Origin: an uncultured Chlamydiae bacterium
Lineage (GTDB): Bacteria; Chlamydiota; Chlamydiia; Chlamydiales; SM23-39
Length of the DNA stretch: 64,000 nt
Direction: 5' to 3'
Assembly: GCA_903893545.1 (NCBI GenBank)
Contig: CAITMJ010000030.1
Span: 1-64,000, forward strand
The position numbers were made by a program, and so were the translations under genes. Every line of letters starts with the position of its first letter. Positions within the stretch are counted from its first letter, which is position 1. This document shows positions 15,996 to 23,127 of this stretch, one piece after another. Below the pieces are notes generated by a model. It saw only the letters and a program-made list of their open reading frames with translations, made no database searches and was not told where the DNA came from.

Positions 15996-16451
15996 ATGCC
16001 ATCATTATTCGTCAAACCCGCCATTGATTATTTAAATCCAGAAAAACCAAATGCCGCTAGAGAGTCGCTGCCCAGTCAATGGAGTGCGCGCTTCTGGTCC
16101 ATACTCGGGGTCGCTAACCCAGCAGTCGATCATACAGTCTCCGCCCTCCACTACTATGAAAAGTTTGAAAACGCCACCAACAATGCAACCTACGCCACAG
16201 TCGCCATCGTAGCGTTGACATTTTTCCAAGTGATCTCCCCTTTCTTCTCCCTATTCTTAATCGCTGGATGCGCACTGACTTCTTGGGATGCAAAGAACTG
16301 GCTAGAGGCCGAAGGGAAAACAATCCTTTCTGATGCCAAGCAAGAAGCTCATGGCGAGCCTCCTCAATGGTGTGCCAAACTCATCGCCTCTCTAAACAGC
16401 TTTTTAACCATCTATTCCCATCACGAAAAGCAAGAACAACTGGGAAAATAA
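15996..16451 (+). CDS. Small membrane protein with hydrophobic hairpin (Inc-like)
   Basis: A 151-residue unknown protein. Residues about 68-97 form a bilobed hydrophobic stretch (ATVAIVALTFFQVISPFFSL and on) that can make two helices with a short turn, the hallmark of chlamydial inclusion-membrane proteins. Both flanks are polar. GAGGAG 7 bases before the ATG at 15996 is a strong ribosome-binding site. The next gene encodes a protein of the same size with a hydrophobic hairpin in the same place, followed in both by a W-containing segment (KNWLEAEGK here, ERWITSYK there), so the two are probably diverged paralogues. Secretion is inference. Confidence 0.7.
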   Translation: MPSLFVKPAIDYLNPEKPNAARESLPSQWSARFWSILGVANPAVDHTVSALHYYEKFENATNNATYATVAIVALTFFQVISPFFSLFLIAGCALTSWDAKNWLEAEGKTILSDAKQEAHGEPPQWCAKLIASLNSFLTIYSHHEKQEQLGK

Positions 16452-16509
16452 AAGGTGTCTATAAATCGAGAATTGATGTACTTTAATCACAATTTTTATG
16501 GAGAAACTT

Positions 16510-16944
16510 ATGAATATTTCCTCTCTATCCTTTGTAAACTACATGTTGGGTATCAAAGAAGAACCTTTTACCGAGGCTCCTAATACTCTTTTATTTCAGC
16601 TAGCACAAAGTATGAAATATGAACGTTTTTCAGAACAAGAAACATCCCGCTATGATTGGATGGTCGAGATTCAAAATGGCTCTGTCATCGCTCTTGTCGT
16701 AGCAGTTGTCGCATCGATCCTACTCACAATCTCTCCGGTAATTGCCACATTCTTGGCAGGGACAGCTCTAGCAATCCATTTGGATACAGAGCGATGGATT
16801 ACTTCCTATAAAGTGCACGGACAAGCAACAACTACCGCGACAACCATTGATTCCGAATGGCAACCTGTCGCTCTGCGATTATTTGATCGACCTATTTGGT
16901 TCAATGAGCTTGCCAAAGAGCACGCAATAGCAAAAGCAATATAG
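16510..16944 (+). CDS. Small membrane protein with hydrophobic hairpin, paralogue
   Basis: A 144-residue unknown protein with a bilobed hydrophobic stretch near residues 58-88 (SVIALVVAVVASILLTISPV and on) followed by LDTERWITSYK. It lines up in layout with its upstream neighbour. The frame opens with an ATG at 16498, but GGAGA at 16500-16504 is well placed for the ATG at 16510, which I take as start. It ends 6 bases before the TyrP-type transporter gene. Candidate Inc-type protein by topology alone. Confidence 0.65.
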   Translation: MNISSLSFVNYMLGIKEEPFTEAPNTLLFQLAQSMKYERFSEQETSRYDWMVEIQNGSVIALVVAVVASILLTISPVIATFLAGTALAIHLDTERWITSYKVHGQATTTATTIDSEWQPVALRLFDRPIWFNELAKEHAIAKAI

Positions 16945-16950
16945 GATCCT

Positions 16951-18144
16951 ATGTTTAATAAAACAGTGAGCGGCACGCTTCTCGTTGCCGGAACGACCAT
17001 TGGCGCTGGCATGCTCGGGATTCCCCTATTGACGGCTAAAGCTGGGTTTCTTCCTGCGATGGGAATTACCATTTTAGTCTGGCTCTTCATGCTCTCTACA
17101 GGTCTTTTATTTCTAGAAGCGACCCTCTGGATGCACGAAGGGGCGAACATCCTATCGATGTCGCGTCGCTTCTTAGGACATACTGGCAAACTCGCCGCTG
17201 GCGGGATGTTTTTATTTCTCTATTACTGCCTCATGGTCGCCTACTTTGCAGCCGGCGCGCCAATCTTTGTGGAATTTTTGCAAACAGCATTCGGTTTAGC
17301 TCCAGGCGGCATCTCCGGCTACCTCGCCTATGGACTCGTATTCGGCGGCGTTGTCGCCTTCGGCTTAAAAGCCATCGATCGGATCAACTACCTTCTCATG
17401 GCAGCAATGTTTATCGCCTACTTTGCCCTTATCGGCACCGGCGCAAAAGAAGTTTCGGCAGAACGACTCCGAGTCAGCAATTGGGGCGAGATGATCTTTG
17501 CTGCGCCCGTCCTTTTTTCCTCTTTCGGGTTTCACAACATCATCCCCTCGCTTGTCACCTATTTCAATCGAGACGTAAAAGTGCTTCGCAAGTCGATCTT
17601 TTTCGGCACCCTAATCCCTCTCATTATTTTCCTCCTCTGGCAATGGCTGATCATCGGCACCGTTCCTGAAAGCGCCATCCAAGACGCTCTTAACGCAGGA
17701 CTTCCCGCCACCGCCGCGCTTCAGACACTTGTCAATAACCCCTGGGTCATGAAACTCGGCCAATTCTTCGCCTTCTTTGCCCTTGTTACCTCCATGGTAG
17801 GCGTAGCCTTCTCTATGGTAGACTTCCTCGGCGATGGCCTTAAAATCAAGCGGACCGGCCATCAGCGCATCTACCTCTGCCTGGCCGTCTTCATCCCCCC
17901 GTTCATCCTCACCAGCCTCGACCCTAAAATCTTCATCACAGCCCTTGGCTTTGCAGGGGGTTTTGGCGAAGCCTTCCTCAACGGCCTCATCCCCGTCTCA
18001 CTCGTCTGGGTAGGCCGCTACATCCGGAAAATCGACGGACACAAACAACTTCCCGGAGGGAAGCTCCTCTTAGGAGCCCTCTTCATCTTATCTCTTTCCG
18101 TTGCCGCCTTTGAAGTCGCCTTTGTCTTAATGGGGGGAGAGTGA
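16951..18144 (+). CDS. tyrP: Aromatic amino-acid transporter, TyrP type (HAAAP family)
   Basis: A 397-residue inner-membrane permease with about 11 hydrophobic segments. The N-terminus SGTLLVAGTTIGAGMLGIPL is the family signature, and FSSFGFHNIIPSLVTYF lies in the substrate-linked central segment. HAAAP proteins import tyrosine or tryptophan with protons. Chlamydiae often carry one to several tyrP copies. It stands downstream of the two small membrane proteins with a gap of 6 bases and probably shares their transcript. Exact substrate cannot be told. Confidence 0.92.
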   Translation: MFNKTVSGTLLVAGTTIGAGMLGIPLLTAKAGFLPAMGITILVWLFMLSTGLLFLEATLWMHEGANILSMSRRFLGHTGKLAAGGMFLFLYYCLMVAYFAAGAPIFVEFLQTAFGLAPGGISGYLAYGLVFGGVVAFGLKAIDRINYLLMAAMFIAYFALIGTGAKEVSAERLRVSNWGEMIFAAPVLFSSFGFHNIIPSLVTYFNRDVKVLRKSIFFGTLIPLIIFLLWQWLIIGTVPESAIQDALNAGLPATAALQTLVNNPWVMKLGQFFAFFALVTSMVGVAFSMVDFLGDGLKIKRTGHQRIYLCLAVFIPPFILTSLDPKIFITALGFAGGFGEAFLNGLIPVSLVWVGRYIRKIDGHKQLPGGKLLLGALFILSLSVAAFEVAFVLMGGE

Positions 18145-18472
18145 AAAATACAATTCGGTCGAATCTTTCCATAGAAAAATGGGAAGAAAAATCCTATGAC
18201 AATTTTTCTGCTACGCAAAAGCCTCTGTTCTCTTTCAGATCAAAGGGGGTCTAAAGGGAAAAGCATCTGTTGAATATTTGATGGCCTATACGCAAAACAA
18301 TGTGGCCACTTATGTAGGATTATTGATCCTGTAACTTTCGAACCTTTAGGTACATTCCCTAAAGAGAAGAAGGTTTTTCAACCAAAAATTCAAAGCAAAG
18401 AGAACCTCCACCATCATCCCTCTCTCTTTTCAAAATAGACAGTGATCAGATACACTAAAGAAGAGGTTTAAA
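18145..18472. other. Gap with a possible gene remnant
   Basis: A 328-base stretch without an intact gene. On the + strand, 18274-18438 is open for 54 codons without a start codon and reads like real protein (CGHLCRIIDPVTFEPLG and a tail SKENLHHHPSLFSK), so it may be the end of a lost gene. I could not name the family. AGAAAAAT at 18173-18180 and its complement near 18206-18213 could make a weak hairpin. Confidence 0.35.
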
Positions 18473-18775
18473 ATGAGCAAGCTCCCAATCAAGTTAAAAA
18501 AGGAAAAAATTGAACGTTTCTGTAAGAAACATCATATTGCCTATTTGGCTCTCTTTGGATCTGTTCTAACCTCAAGCTTTTCAGATAAAAGCGATATCGA
18601 TATCCTTGTGAAATTTGAAAAAAAACACATTCCCCACCTCTTCGGCCTAATCGGAATGGAGTCTGAACTGAGTGATATCATCGGATACTCTGTGGACTTA
18701 AAAACACCCAATGAATTAAGTCATTATTTCAGAGATGATGTACTTGCTAAGGCAAAAACAATCTATGGAAAGTAA
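18473..18775 (+). CDS. MNT-domain nucleotidyltransferase (MntA-like antitoxin)
   Basis: A 100-residue minimal nucleotidyltransferase. The motif LFGSVLTSSFSDKSDIDILV near residues 26-45 gives the GSxxxxxxxxSDxD pattern with both metal Asp residues. In known HEPN/MNT pairs (MntA with HepT) this protein silences the HEPN RNase toxin by adding AMP groups to it. The start of a HEPN gene overlaps its 3' end at 18765, as expected for such a pair, but that gene is broken. The usual Arg of GSxARG is not present, as the motif reads GSVLTSS. The antitoxin seems intact and now has no full partner here. Confidence 0.85.
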   Translation: MSKLPIKLKKEKIERFCKKHHIAYLALFGSVLTSSFSDKSDIDILVKFEKKHIPHLFGLIGMESELSDIIGYSVDLKTPNELSHYFRDDVLAKAKTIYGK

Positions 18776-18842
18776 AGACCTCGCTCGCCTCAAGCATATG
18801 CTAGATTTTATATCAGCCCTAAAAACTATTTTAATAATTTTC
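18765..18842 (+). pseudogene. 5' fragment of HEPN toxin gene
   Basis: ATG at 18765 begins MESKDLARLKHMLDFISALK, a typical HEPN (DUF86/HepT) N-terminus, overlapping the nucleotidyltransferase stop by 11 bases. After about 20 family-like codons the sequence turns into the 3' end of the convergent kinase gene and stops at 18884. The missing C-terminal half, with the RNase motif, is found at 19960-20162 beyond the kinase gene. The toxin gene is therefore split. Confidence 0.8.
18821..18842 (+). repeat. 22-base direct repeat, left copy
   Basis: AAAAACTATTTTAATAATTT and two more bases match 20165-20186 at 20 of 22 positions. One copy lies at the break in the HEPN gene next to the kinase stop codon, the other just after the HEPN stop codon. 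The pair brackets the kinase gene and HEPN 3' half. Confidence 0.6.
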
Positions 18843-18852
18843 GAAGCGACAT

Positions 18853-19908
18853 CTATATCTTTGCGGAATCTGGAAAAAACTTAGCAAGTCCCTCTTCTGC
18901 TGTCATCCGATCTCCAAACGTAAAACATCCTTCGAGAAGAGCCAAGATCTGATCTGTTTTTTCCGGTTCATTCTTTCTAAGAGCAGCATGGACAATCCTT
19001 GATTGCCAAGTCTGGCGATTGGAGGGAACCCCTTTTTTATACCGATGAAGAGCTTCCGGCAGTGACAGAGCTTTCAAGCCTGCCTCTTCAAAACTTTCTA
19101 CTTCGAAGGTATAATTCAATTGCACTGAGGAGTAGCAAAGGTCGTTTTTATTTTTCAAGTTCGCCAAATAGCACCAGAATGGGTACCCGAATTGGAAATA
19201 AAACATCTTGAGCACCTGCAGTCGCTGCTGAAAACCTGTCAATTCCTCATCAATATCGAACATGGAAAAACCGACATAGAGAGAAAATAACATCATGCCA
19301 AGCGCCCATATATCGATTCCGGCATTCACCGGTTGATCCAAGAAAATTTCCGGCGCCATGCATTCACGAGTCCCTCGACAACTCCAAGTCTCTTCCTCCG
19401 GAAGAAAAGCGAGTCCAAAATCAAAAATAGTCAGTTGATCGGTTTTGACATCGTAGAAGCAGTTCTCAAGTTTTATATCTGCGTGAATAACGCCTTTTTC
19501 ATGGTAAAATACAAGCGCTTCTAGCCCTTGTCTGGCAATAGAAAGCAATTGATCGGCGTTGAACCTCTTTCGATCGACCTCGAGTAGGTCAAATAGATCG
19601 GGGCATTCCATGCGTTTCATGGCCAGTGCTACTTTTCCGGCTACCTTGCCCAACTCTCTTGCCTCAATCGTGTGAGGAGCCCCTTCCAATCGCTTTAAGA
19701 TCTTATACTCTCTCAAGGAAGCATCCGTTTTATAACTAGTGCTGACTTTCCAAGCCCAAGGAGATCCCGTAATAGGGTTTTCCCCGCCATAAACAACCGA
19801 AAACCCGCCTATTCCAAGAACGGGATCTTTCTTCATACCTGTCAATAAAGATTCGACAGGGGCGATAGGCAAAACAGCCCGACATAAATTTTCAACAGAA
19901 CTTGACAT
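18853..19908 (-). CDS. Eukaryotic-type Ser/Thr protein kinase (non-RD)
   Basis: A 351-residue protein that is almost all kinase domain. Glycine loop GIGGFSVVYGG near 32-42, ATP-binding Lys in WAWKVS near 54, catalytic loop HADIKLENC near 142-150, DFG at 163-165, APE at 185-187, and DIWALGMML for motif IX. The catalytic Asp, Lys and Asn are all present, but the Arg of HRD is Ala, so it is a non-RD kinase and probably not controlled by activation-loop phosphorylation. It has no membrane segment or sensor domain, unlike the PknD/Pkn5 type. The ATG at 19908 follows GGATG and a TTG. The gene sits inside a broken HEPN gene. A role as secreted effector is possible but not shown. Confidence 0.85.
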   Translation of the reverse strand: MSSSVENLCRAVLPIAPVESLLTGMKKDPVLGIGGFSVVYGGENPITGSPWAWKVSTSYKTDASLREYKILKRLEGAPHTIEARELGKVAGKVALAMKRMECPDLFDLLEVDRKRFNADQLLSIARQGLEALVFYHEKGVIHADIKLENCFYDVKTDQLTIFDFGLAFLPEEETWSCRGTRECMAPEIFLDQPVNAGIDIWALGMMLFSLYVGFSMFDIDEELTGFQQRLQVLKMFYFQFGYPFWCYLANLKNKNDLCYSSVQLNYTFEVESFEEAGLKALSLPEALHRYKKGVPSNRQTWQSRIVHAALRKNEPEKTDQILALLEGCFTFGDRMTAEEGLAKFFPDSAKI

Positions 19909-19935
19909 CAATCATCCTTAGAAAAAAAGACGAAT

Positions 19936-19965
19936 ATTATAGAGCGGCTGTCCCATTAAAGACAA
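19936..19965 (-). promoter_or_regulatory. Promoter of the kinase gene
   Basis: On the - strand TTGTCT (19960-19965), an 18-base spacer and a perfect TATAAT (19936-19941), about 28 bases before the kinase ATG. The -35 box overlaps the start of the HEPN 3' fragment, so the kinase's promoter lies right at the insertion junction. Confidence 0.55.
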
Positions 19966-20162
19966 CGCCTTAAGAGACTTGGGTTGACTGCGAAATTCCC
20001 TTCGATCCCATGGAAAGAACTTGTCGGTTTAAGAAATCGGCTCATCCACGCCTACTTCAACGAGATCACGACATTGTTTGGAAAACAATCTGAGAGCACC
20101 TCCCTTCCTTTCAAAAACATCTGCACGATGTAGTTGCCGCTTTTGAAGATGAAATAAGCTAA
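19960..20162 (+). pseudogene. 3' fragment of HEPN toxin gene, frameshifted
   Basis: In one frame (19960-20133) the sequence reads AKFPSIPWKELVGLRNRLIH then AYFNEI, the HEPN core with the RxxxxH RNase motif (RNRLIH). It then needs a change of frame to continue as RDHDIVWKTI, a TGA stop, EHLPSFQKHLHDVVAAFEDE and a final TAA at 20160-20162, which is the normal HEPN C-terminus. So besides being cut off from its N-terminus at 18765-18842 it carries a frameshift and an internal stop. It cannot make a toxin. Confidence 0.8.
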
Positions 20163-20276
20163 CCAAAAATTATTTTAATAATCTTCCAGTTCGACTCAAT
20201 TTCTAGTATTTTCCACTCTTCTTTACATTAAATACAGGTGAGCTTAAAATTCCCCCTTTATCCATAAAGGATCCAG
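20163..20276. other. Short gap with right copy of 22-base direct repeat
   Basis: The right copy of the direct repeat lies at 20165-20186, directly after the HEPN stop codon. The rest is AT-rich and leads into the GTG start at 20277, with AAAGGA at 20266-20271 as ribosome-binding site. No clear promoter was fixed. Confidence 0.5.
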
Positions 20277-20691
20277 GTGACTGAATCTATCGTGCAATGG
20301 CTGAACAGTTATACAGCAGTTTTCAACGCCCTTTTGAATGGTTTCATTATAGATGCCATCCTTTGCTTTGGGCTGTACTTATGGGACAAGCAAAAGTTTC
20401 CGTTCACACTCAGAAGATTCTGGGCTGTTTATTTCATCACTCTATTCTGGTTCTCATTTCTGTCTCGGACAATGACCTTGGTTATTACTTCTTAAGGCGT
20501 TACGATCAGAAGTTCTGACTAACCCCGAATCCAAAAAACCCACTAAAGAATCCAATAAAGAAATCTCCCCAACTGAAACCAGCATCGACTTTATGCTCTT
20601 TGTCATAAGCTCTTTGCATATGCCCGTACTGGGATCTTTCTTGGGAATATTTATAATGTTTATCACCATAAAAACAAAAGTTACTGTCTAA
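20277..20691 (+). pseudogene. Small membrane protein gene, probably frameshifted
   Basis: The GTG at 20277, 5 bases after AAAGGA, opens a 72-codon frame with two hydrophobic stretches (NGFIIDAILCFGLYLWDK and FWAVYFITLFWFSFL) that stops at 20495. The +1 frame is open from 20476 to 20691 and reads on as SEVLTNPESKKPTKESNKE, then a third hydrophobic stretch FMLFVISSLHMPVLGSFLG, with no start codon of its own near the overlap. Together they look like one protein of about 135 residues with three membrane segments that has taken a one-base shift near 20476-20495. A sequencing error or programmed shift is also possible. No family recognised. Confidence 0.5.
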
Positions 20692-20729
20692 AAAATTGAG
20701 AACAGACAGTGACTAGCACCATGAAAGAA

Positions 20730-22037
20730 TTAAAAGCTCCACAGCTTTTGCTGCTGATTTGCTTGCTCATAGAACATCGCTTTAGCGTCGATGGCATAGC
20801 AACCTTGCTCTTTGGCTTTTTTGAGAAGTGCTGTTTCCTCCGAAGTGACGGCGATGTCCATGACAAAGGGAGGCAGCGCGGGGAGATCGATGGAATGGGG
20901 AATCGCATTGATCAAAAGATCAAATGTTTGATTCGAAAATTCATCGAAATGTTTACAAGCATTGTCGATAAGCGTCCGATTAAAAATGGTGACTTGAGCG
21001 CCCCTTCGAAGAAGCTCGAAGGCAATGGCTTTGGCAGCTCCCCCTGCGCCAAAGATGGCGACTCTTTTCTCTTGCAAGGAGAAATGGCGTTCGAGCGCGT
21101 TGGCAGCGCCAAGGCCATCGGTATTATAACCAATGGCTTTTCCTTGCAAAAAGCAAATGGTGTTCACGGCGCCGATTTTTTCTGCATCGGGATCGAGTTT
21201 ATCTAGGAAGGGAATAACGGCGGTTTTGTGGGGCATGGTGACGCTCATCCCGAAGAAGGGAAGTTGTTTGCAAAGGCGGAAGAGCGCGGGAATCTCTTCT
21301 GGAGACGTTCGCAAATTGATATAGAGGGCGTTTTCCTTTTTTGCGGCAAAGAGTTGATTGTGGTAGTAGATGCCGATGCTCGCATCGACTGGATCGCCGA
21401 TGAGGGCAAAGAGTTTGGTTTGTGGATTGAGAAGAGGCGTTCTGTAAAGCTCTACGAGCGTTTGGAGTTTTACTTGAAAAAAAGGGGGCAGCCCCTCTTC
21501 TAGGGTCGCGTAATAAAAGGGAGCTTCTGTAAGAGGAGCGAGCATCCTCGAAGGGCGCCCATCTTTACCCATCGAGATCCAAGCGAGATTTTTTTTGTCT
21601 TTGGCAAAGGCAAAGAGGCGAAGCATATCGAGGGTTGAGCGCGCAGTTAGAGCTATCTTATAGAAGGAAAATTCAGGCCTCTGCATCGACTGGAAAAGGG
21701 CATCTAAATCTTGGGGCGTTTCTGTAAAGTTATGGACCGATCCTATGAATTTGGTAGCTGGAAACTTGCGATGGAGGCGTTGGATCCAGTGTGGGTCTGT
21801 ATCGGCTTCTAAATCGCAATAGTCCGGCTGCAACTCTAGGAACTTTTCTAACCGTAAAAGTCTCTTTTCTTCAGAGATGGCAAGGGAGCCTCCTTGTTCC
21901 TTCTTCCGGAAGGTAAAGATTACAGGCAATGGACTTTTTGGAACTTCTTGGAGCAAATCAAGTCGAAATTCTAACCCTTGCGCAAAGGGAAGAGAGGGGG
22001 CTATCTGTTCTGGACTCGTGATGATGGAGATTAACAT
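20730..22037 (-). CDS. aroDE: Bifunctional 3-dehydroquinate dehydratase/shikimate dehydrogenase
   Basis: A 435-residue fusion typical of chlamydiae and plants that catalyses steps 3 and 4 of the shikimate pathway. The N-terminal type I dehydratase has FRLDLL, FTFRKKEQGG and the Schiff-base Lys in FYKIALTA near residue 120. The C-terminal dehydrogenase has SVTMPHKT (catalytic Lys), YNTDG, and the NADP loop FGAGGAAKAI. The ATG at 22037 is chosen because it overlaps the aroC stop (ATGTTAA) and starts at the first strand of the dehydratase; the frame is open up to 22124. It is the last gene of the permease-aroC-aroDE operon. Confidence 0.95.
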   Translation of the reverse strand: MLISIITSPEQIAPSLPFAQGLEFRLDLLQEVPKSPLPVIFTFRKKEQGGSLAISEEKRLLRLEKFLELQPDYCDLEADTDPHWIQRLHRKFPATKFIGSVHNFTETPQDLDALFQSMQRPEFSFYKIALTARSTLDMLRLFAFAKDKKNLAWISMGKDGRPSRMLAPLTEAPFYYATLEEGLPPFFQVKLQTLVELYRTPLLNPQTKLFALIGDPVDASIGIYYHNQLFAAKKENALYINLRTSPEEIPALFRLCKQLPFFGMSVTMPHKTAVIPFLDKLDPDAEKIGAVNTICFLQGKAIGYNTDGLGAANALERHFSLQEKRVAIFGAGGAAKAIAFELLRRGAQVTIFNRTLIDNACKHFDEFSNQTFDLLINAIPHSIDLPALPPFVMDIAVTSEETALLKKAKEQGCYAIDAKAMFYEQANQQQKLWSF

Positions 22038-23125
22038 TTTGACGATCGGTTCATGAGAAGCGCATCGGCCAAAACAAGCGCAGTCATCGCCTCTACAACT
22101 GGTACGGCGCGGATAGCAACGCATGGATCGTGACGCGCTGTCTTAGGGAGCTCAAAAGTAGTTTTTTCTCCGCTGAGGCGGACTGAAGCTTGCGCTCTTT
22201 TGATGCTTGAGGTGGGTTTAAAGGCGACCCGAAAATAGAGTGGAGATCCAGTAGAGATGCCACCAAGAGTTCCTCCAGAAAAATTGCTTCTGGTATGGAT
22301 GTTGCCTGCCTCATCGATGTCAAATTCGTCGTTATGCTCCGAGCCTTTCATTTCGGCGGCAGTAAAGCCAGATCCGATCTCAAACCCTTTGGTCGCAGGA
22401 AGCGAAAGCATCGCATAGGCAAGTTCTGCCTCTAATTTCCCATAGACAGGATCGCCAAGCCCCGCCGGCAAGTGAACCTCACAGGCGACAACGCCACCTA
22501 GAGAGTCGTTTGCGATTTTGATGGTTTCAAGCGCGTCTATCATCTGCATAGCGGCCCCTTTTTCCGGGCAAAAGATGGGACTCTCAGATGTGTTTTTACG
22601 GAGTTCTGCTAGATTGCGGCCCTTTTCCATGGCCATTGAAATACCGCCGACAGCAGCGAGATAGGCTACGCACGTAATCCCCTCTCGATCGAGGAGTTTT
22701 TTTGCCACGGCGCCGGCGGCAACGCGCGCTGCAGTCTCCCTTGCAGAAGCTCTCCCAGCACCGCGATGATCAAAACAGCCATACTTTTCTAAATAGGTAA
22801 AGTTGGCATGCCCTGGCCGATAGATATCTTTGATTGCCTCATACTGGCTTGAATCGGCATCTCGATTGCGGATAAGAATGGCAATCGGCGCCCCTGTTGT
22901 CTTCCCCTCAAATACCCCTGACAAGAGCTCTACCGTATCGAGTTCTTCTCTTGGAGATGTGTAGGGAGTTCGCCCCGGGCGCCGGGCAAAAAGCTGCTGG
23001 TCGATCTCCTCTTTTTGCAAGGGGAGTCCCGCAGGACACCCATCGATAACAACACCGATCGCAGGCCCGTGGGATTCGCCAAAGGTTGTGATGCGGAAAA
23101 TCCTACCGAAAGAGTTTGAGGCCAC
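22031..23125 (-). CDS. aroC: Chorismate synthase
   Basis: A 364-residue FMN-dependent enzyme that makes chorismate from EPSP, the last common step to aromatic compounds. Family marks: NSFGRIFRITTFGESHGPAI at the N-terminus, RPGRTPYTSPR near residue 50, GRASARETAARVAAGAVA near 125-142, and SNFSGGTLGGISTG near 290. The ATG at 23125 lies 2 bases after the permease stop. Its 3' end overlaps aroDE by 7 bases. Both genes are intact, so at least this half of the shikimate pathway is kept. Confidence 0.97.
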   Translation of the reverse strand: MASNSFGRIFRITTFGESHGPAIGVVIDGCPAGLPLQKEEIDQQLFARRPGRTPYTSPREELDTVELLSGVFEGKTTGAPIAILIRNRDADSSQYEAIKDIYRPGHANFTYLEKYGCFDHRGAGRASARETAARVAAGAVAKKLLDREGITCVAYLAAVGGISMAMEKGRNLAELRKNTSESPIFCPEKGAAMQMIDALETIKIANDSLGGVVACEVHLPAGLGDPVYGKLEAELAYAMLSLPATKGFEIGSGFTAAEMKGSEHNDEFDIDEAGNIHTRSNFSGGTLGGISTGSPLYFRVAFKPTSSIKRAQASVRLSGEKTTFELPKTARHDPCVAIRAVPVVEAMTALVLADALLMNRSSKC

Positions 23126-23127
23126 TT

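Noticed and set aside
20709-21206. 165-codon + frame opposite aroDE
   Set aside because: Shadow of the strongly supported AroDE coding sequence.
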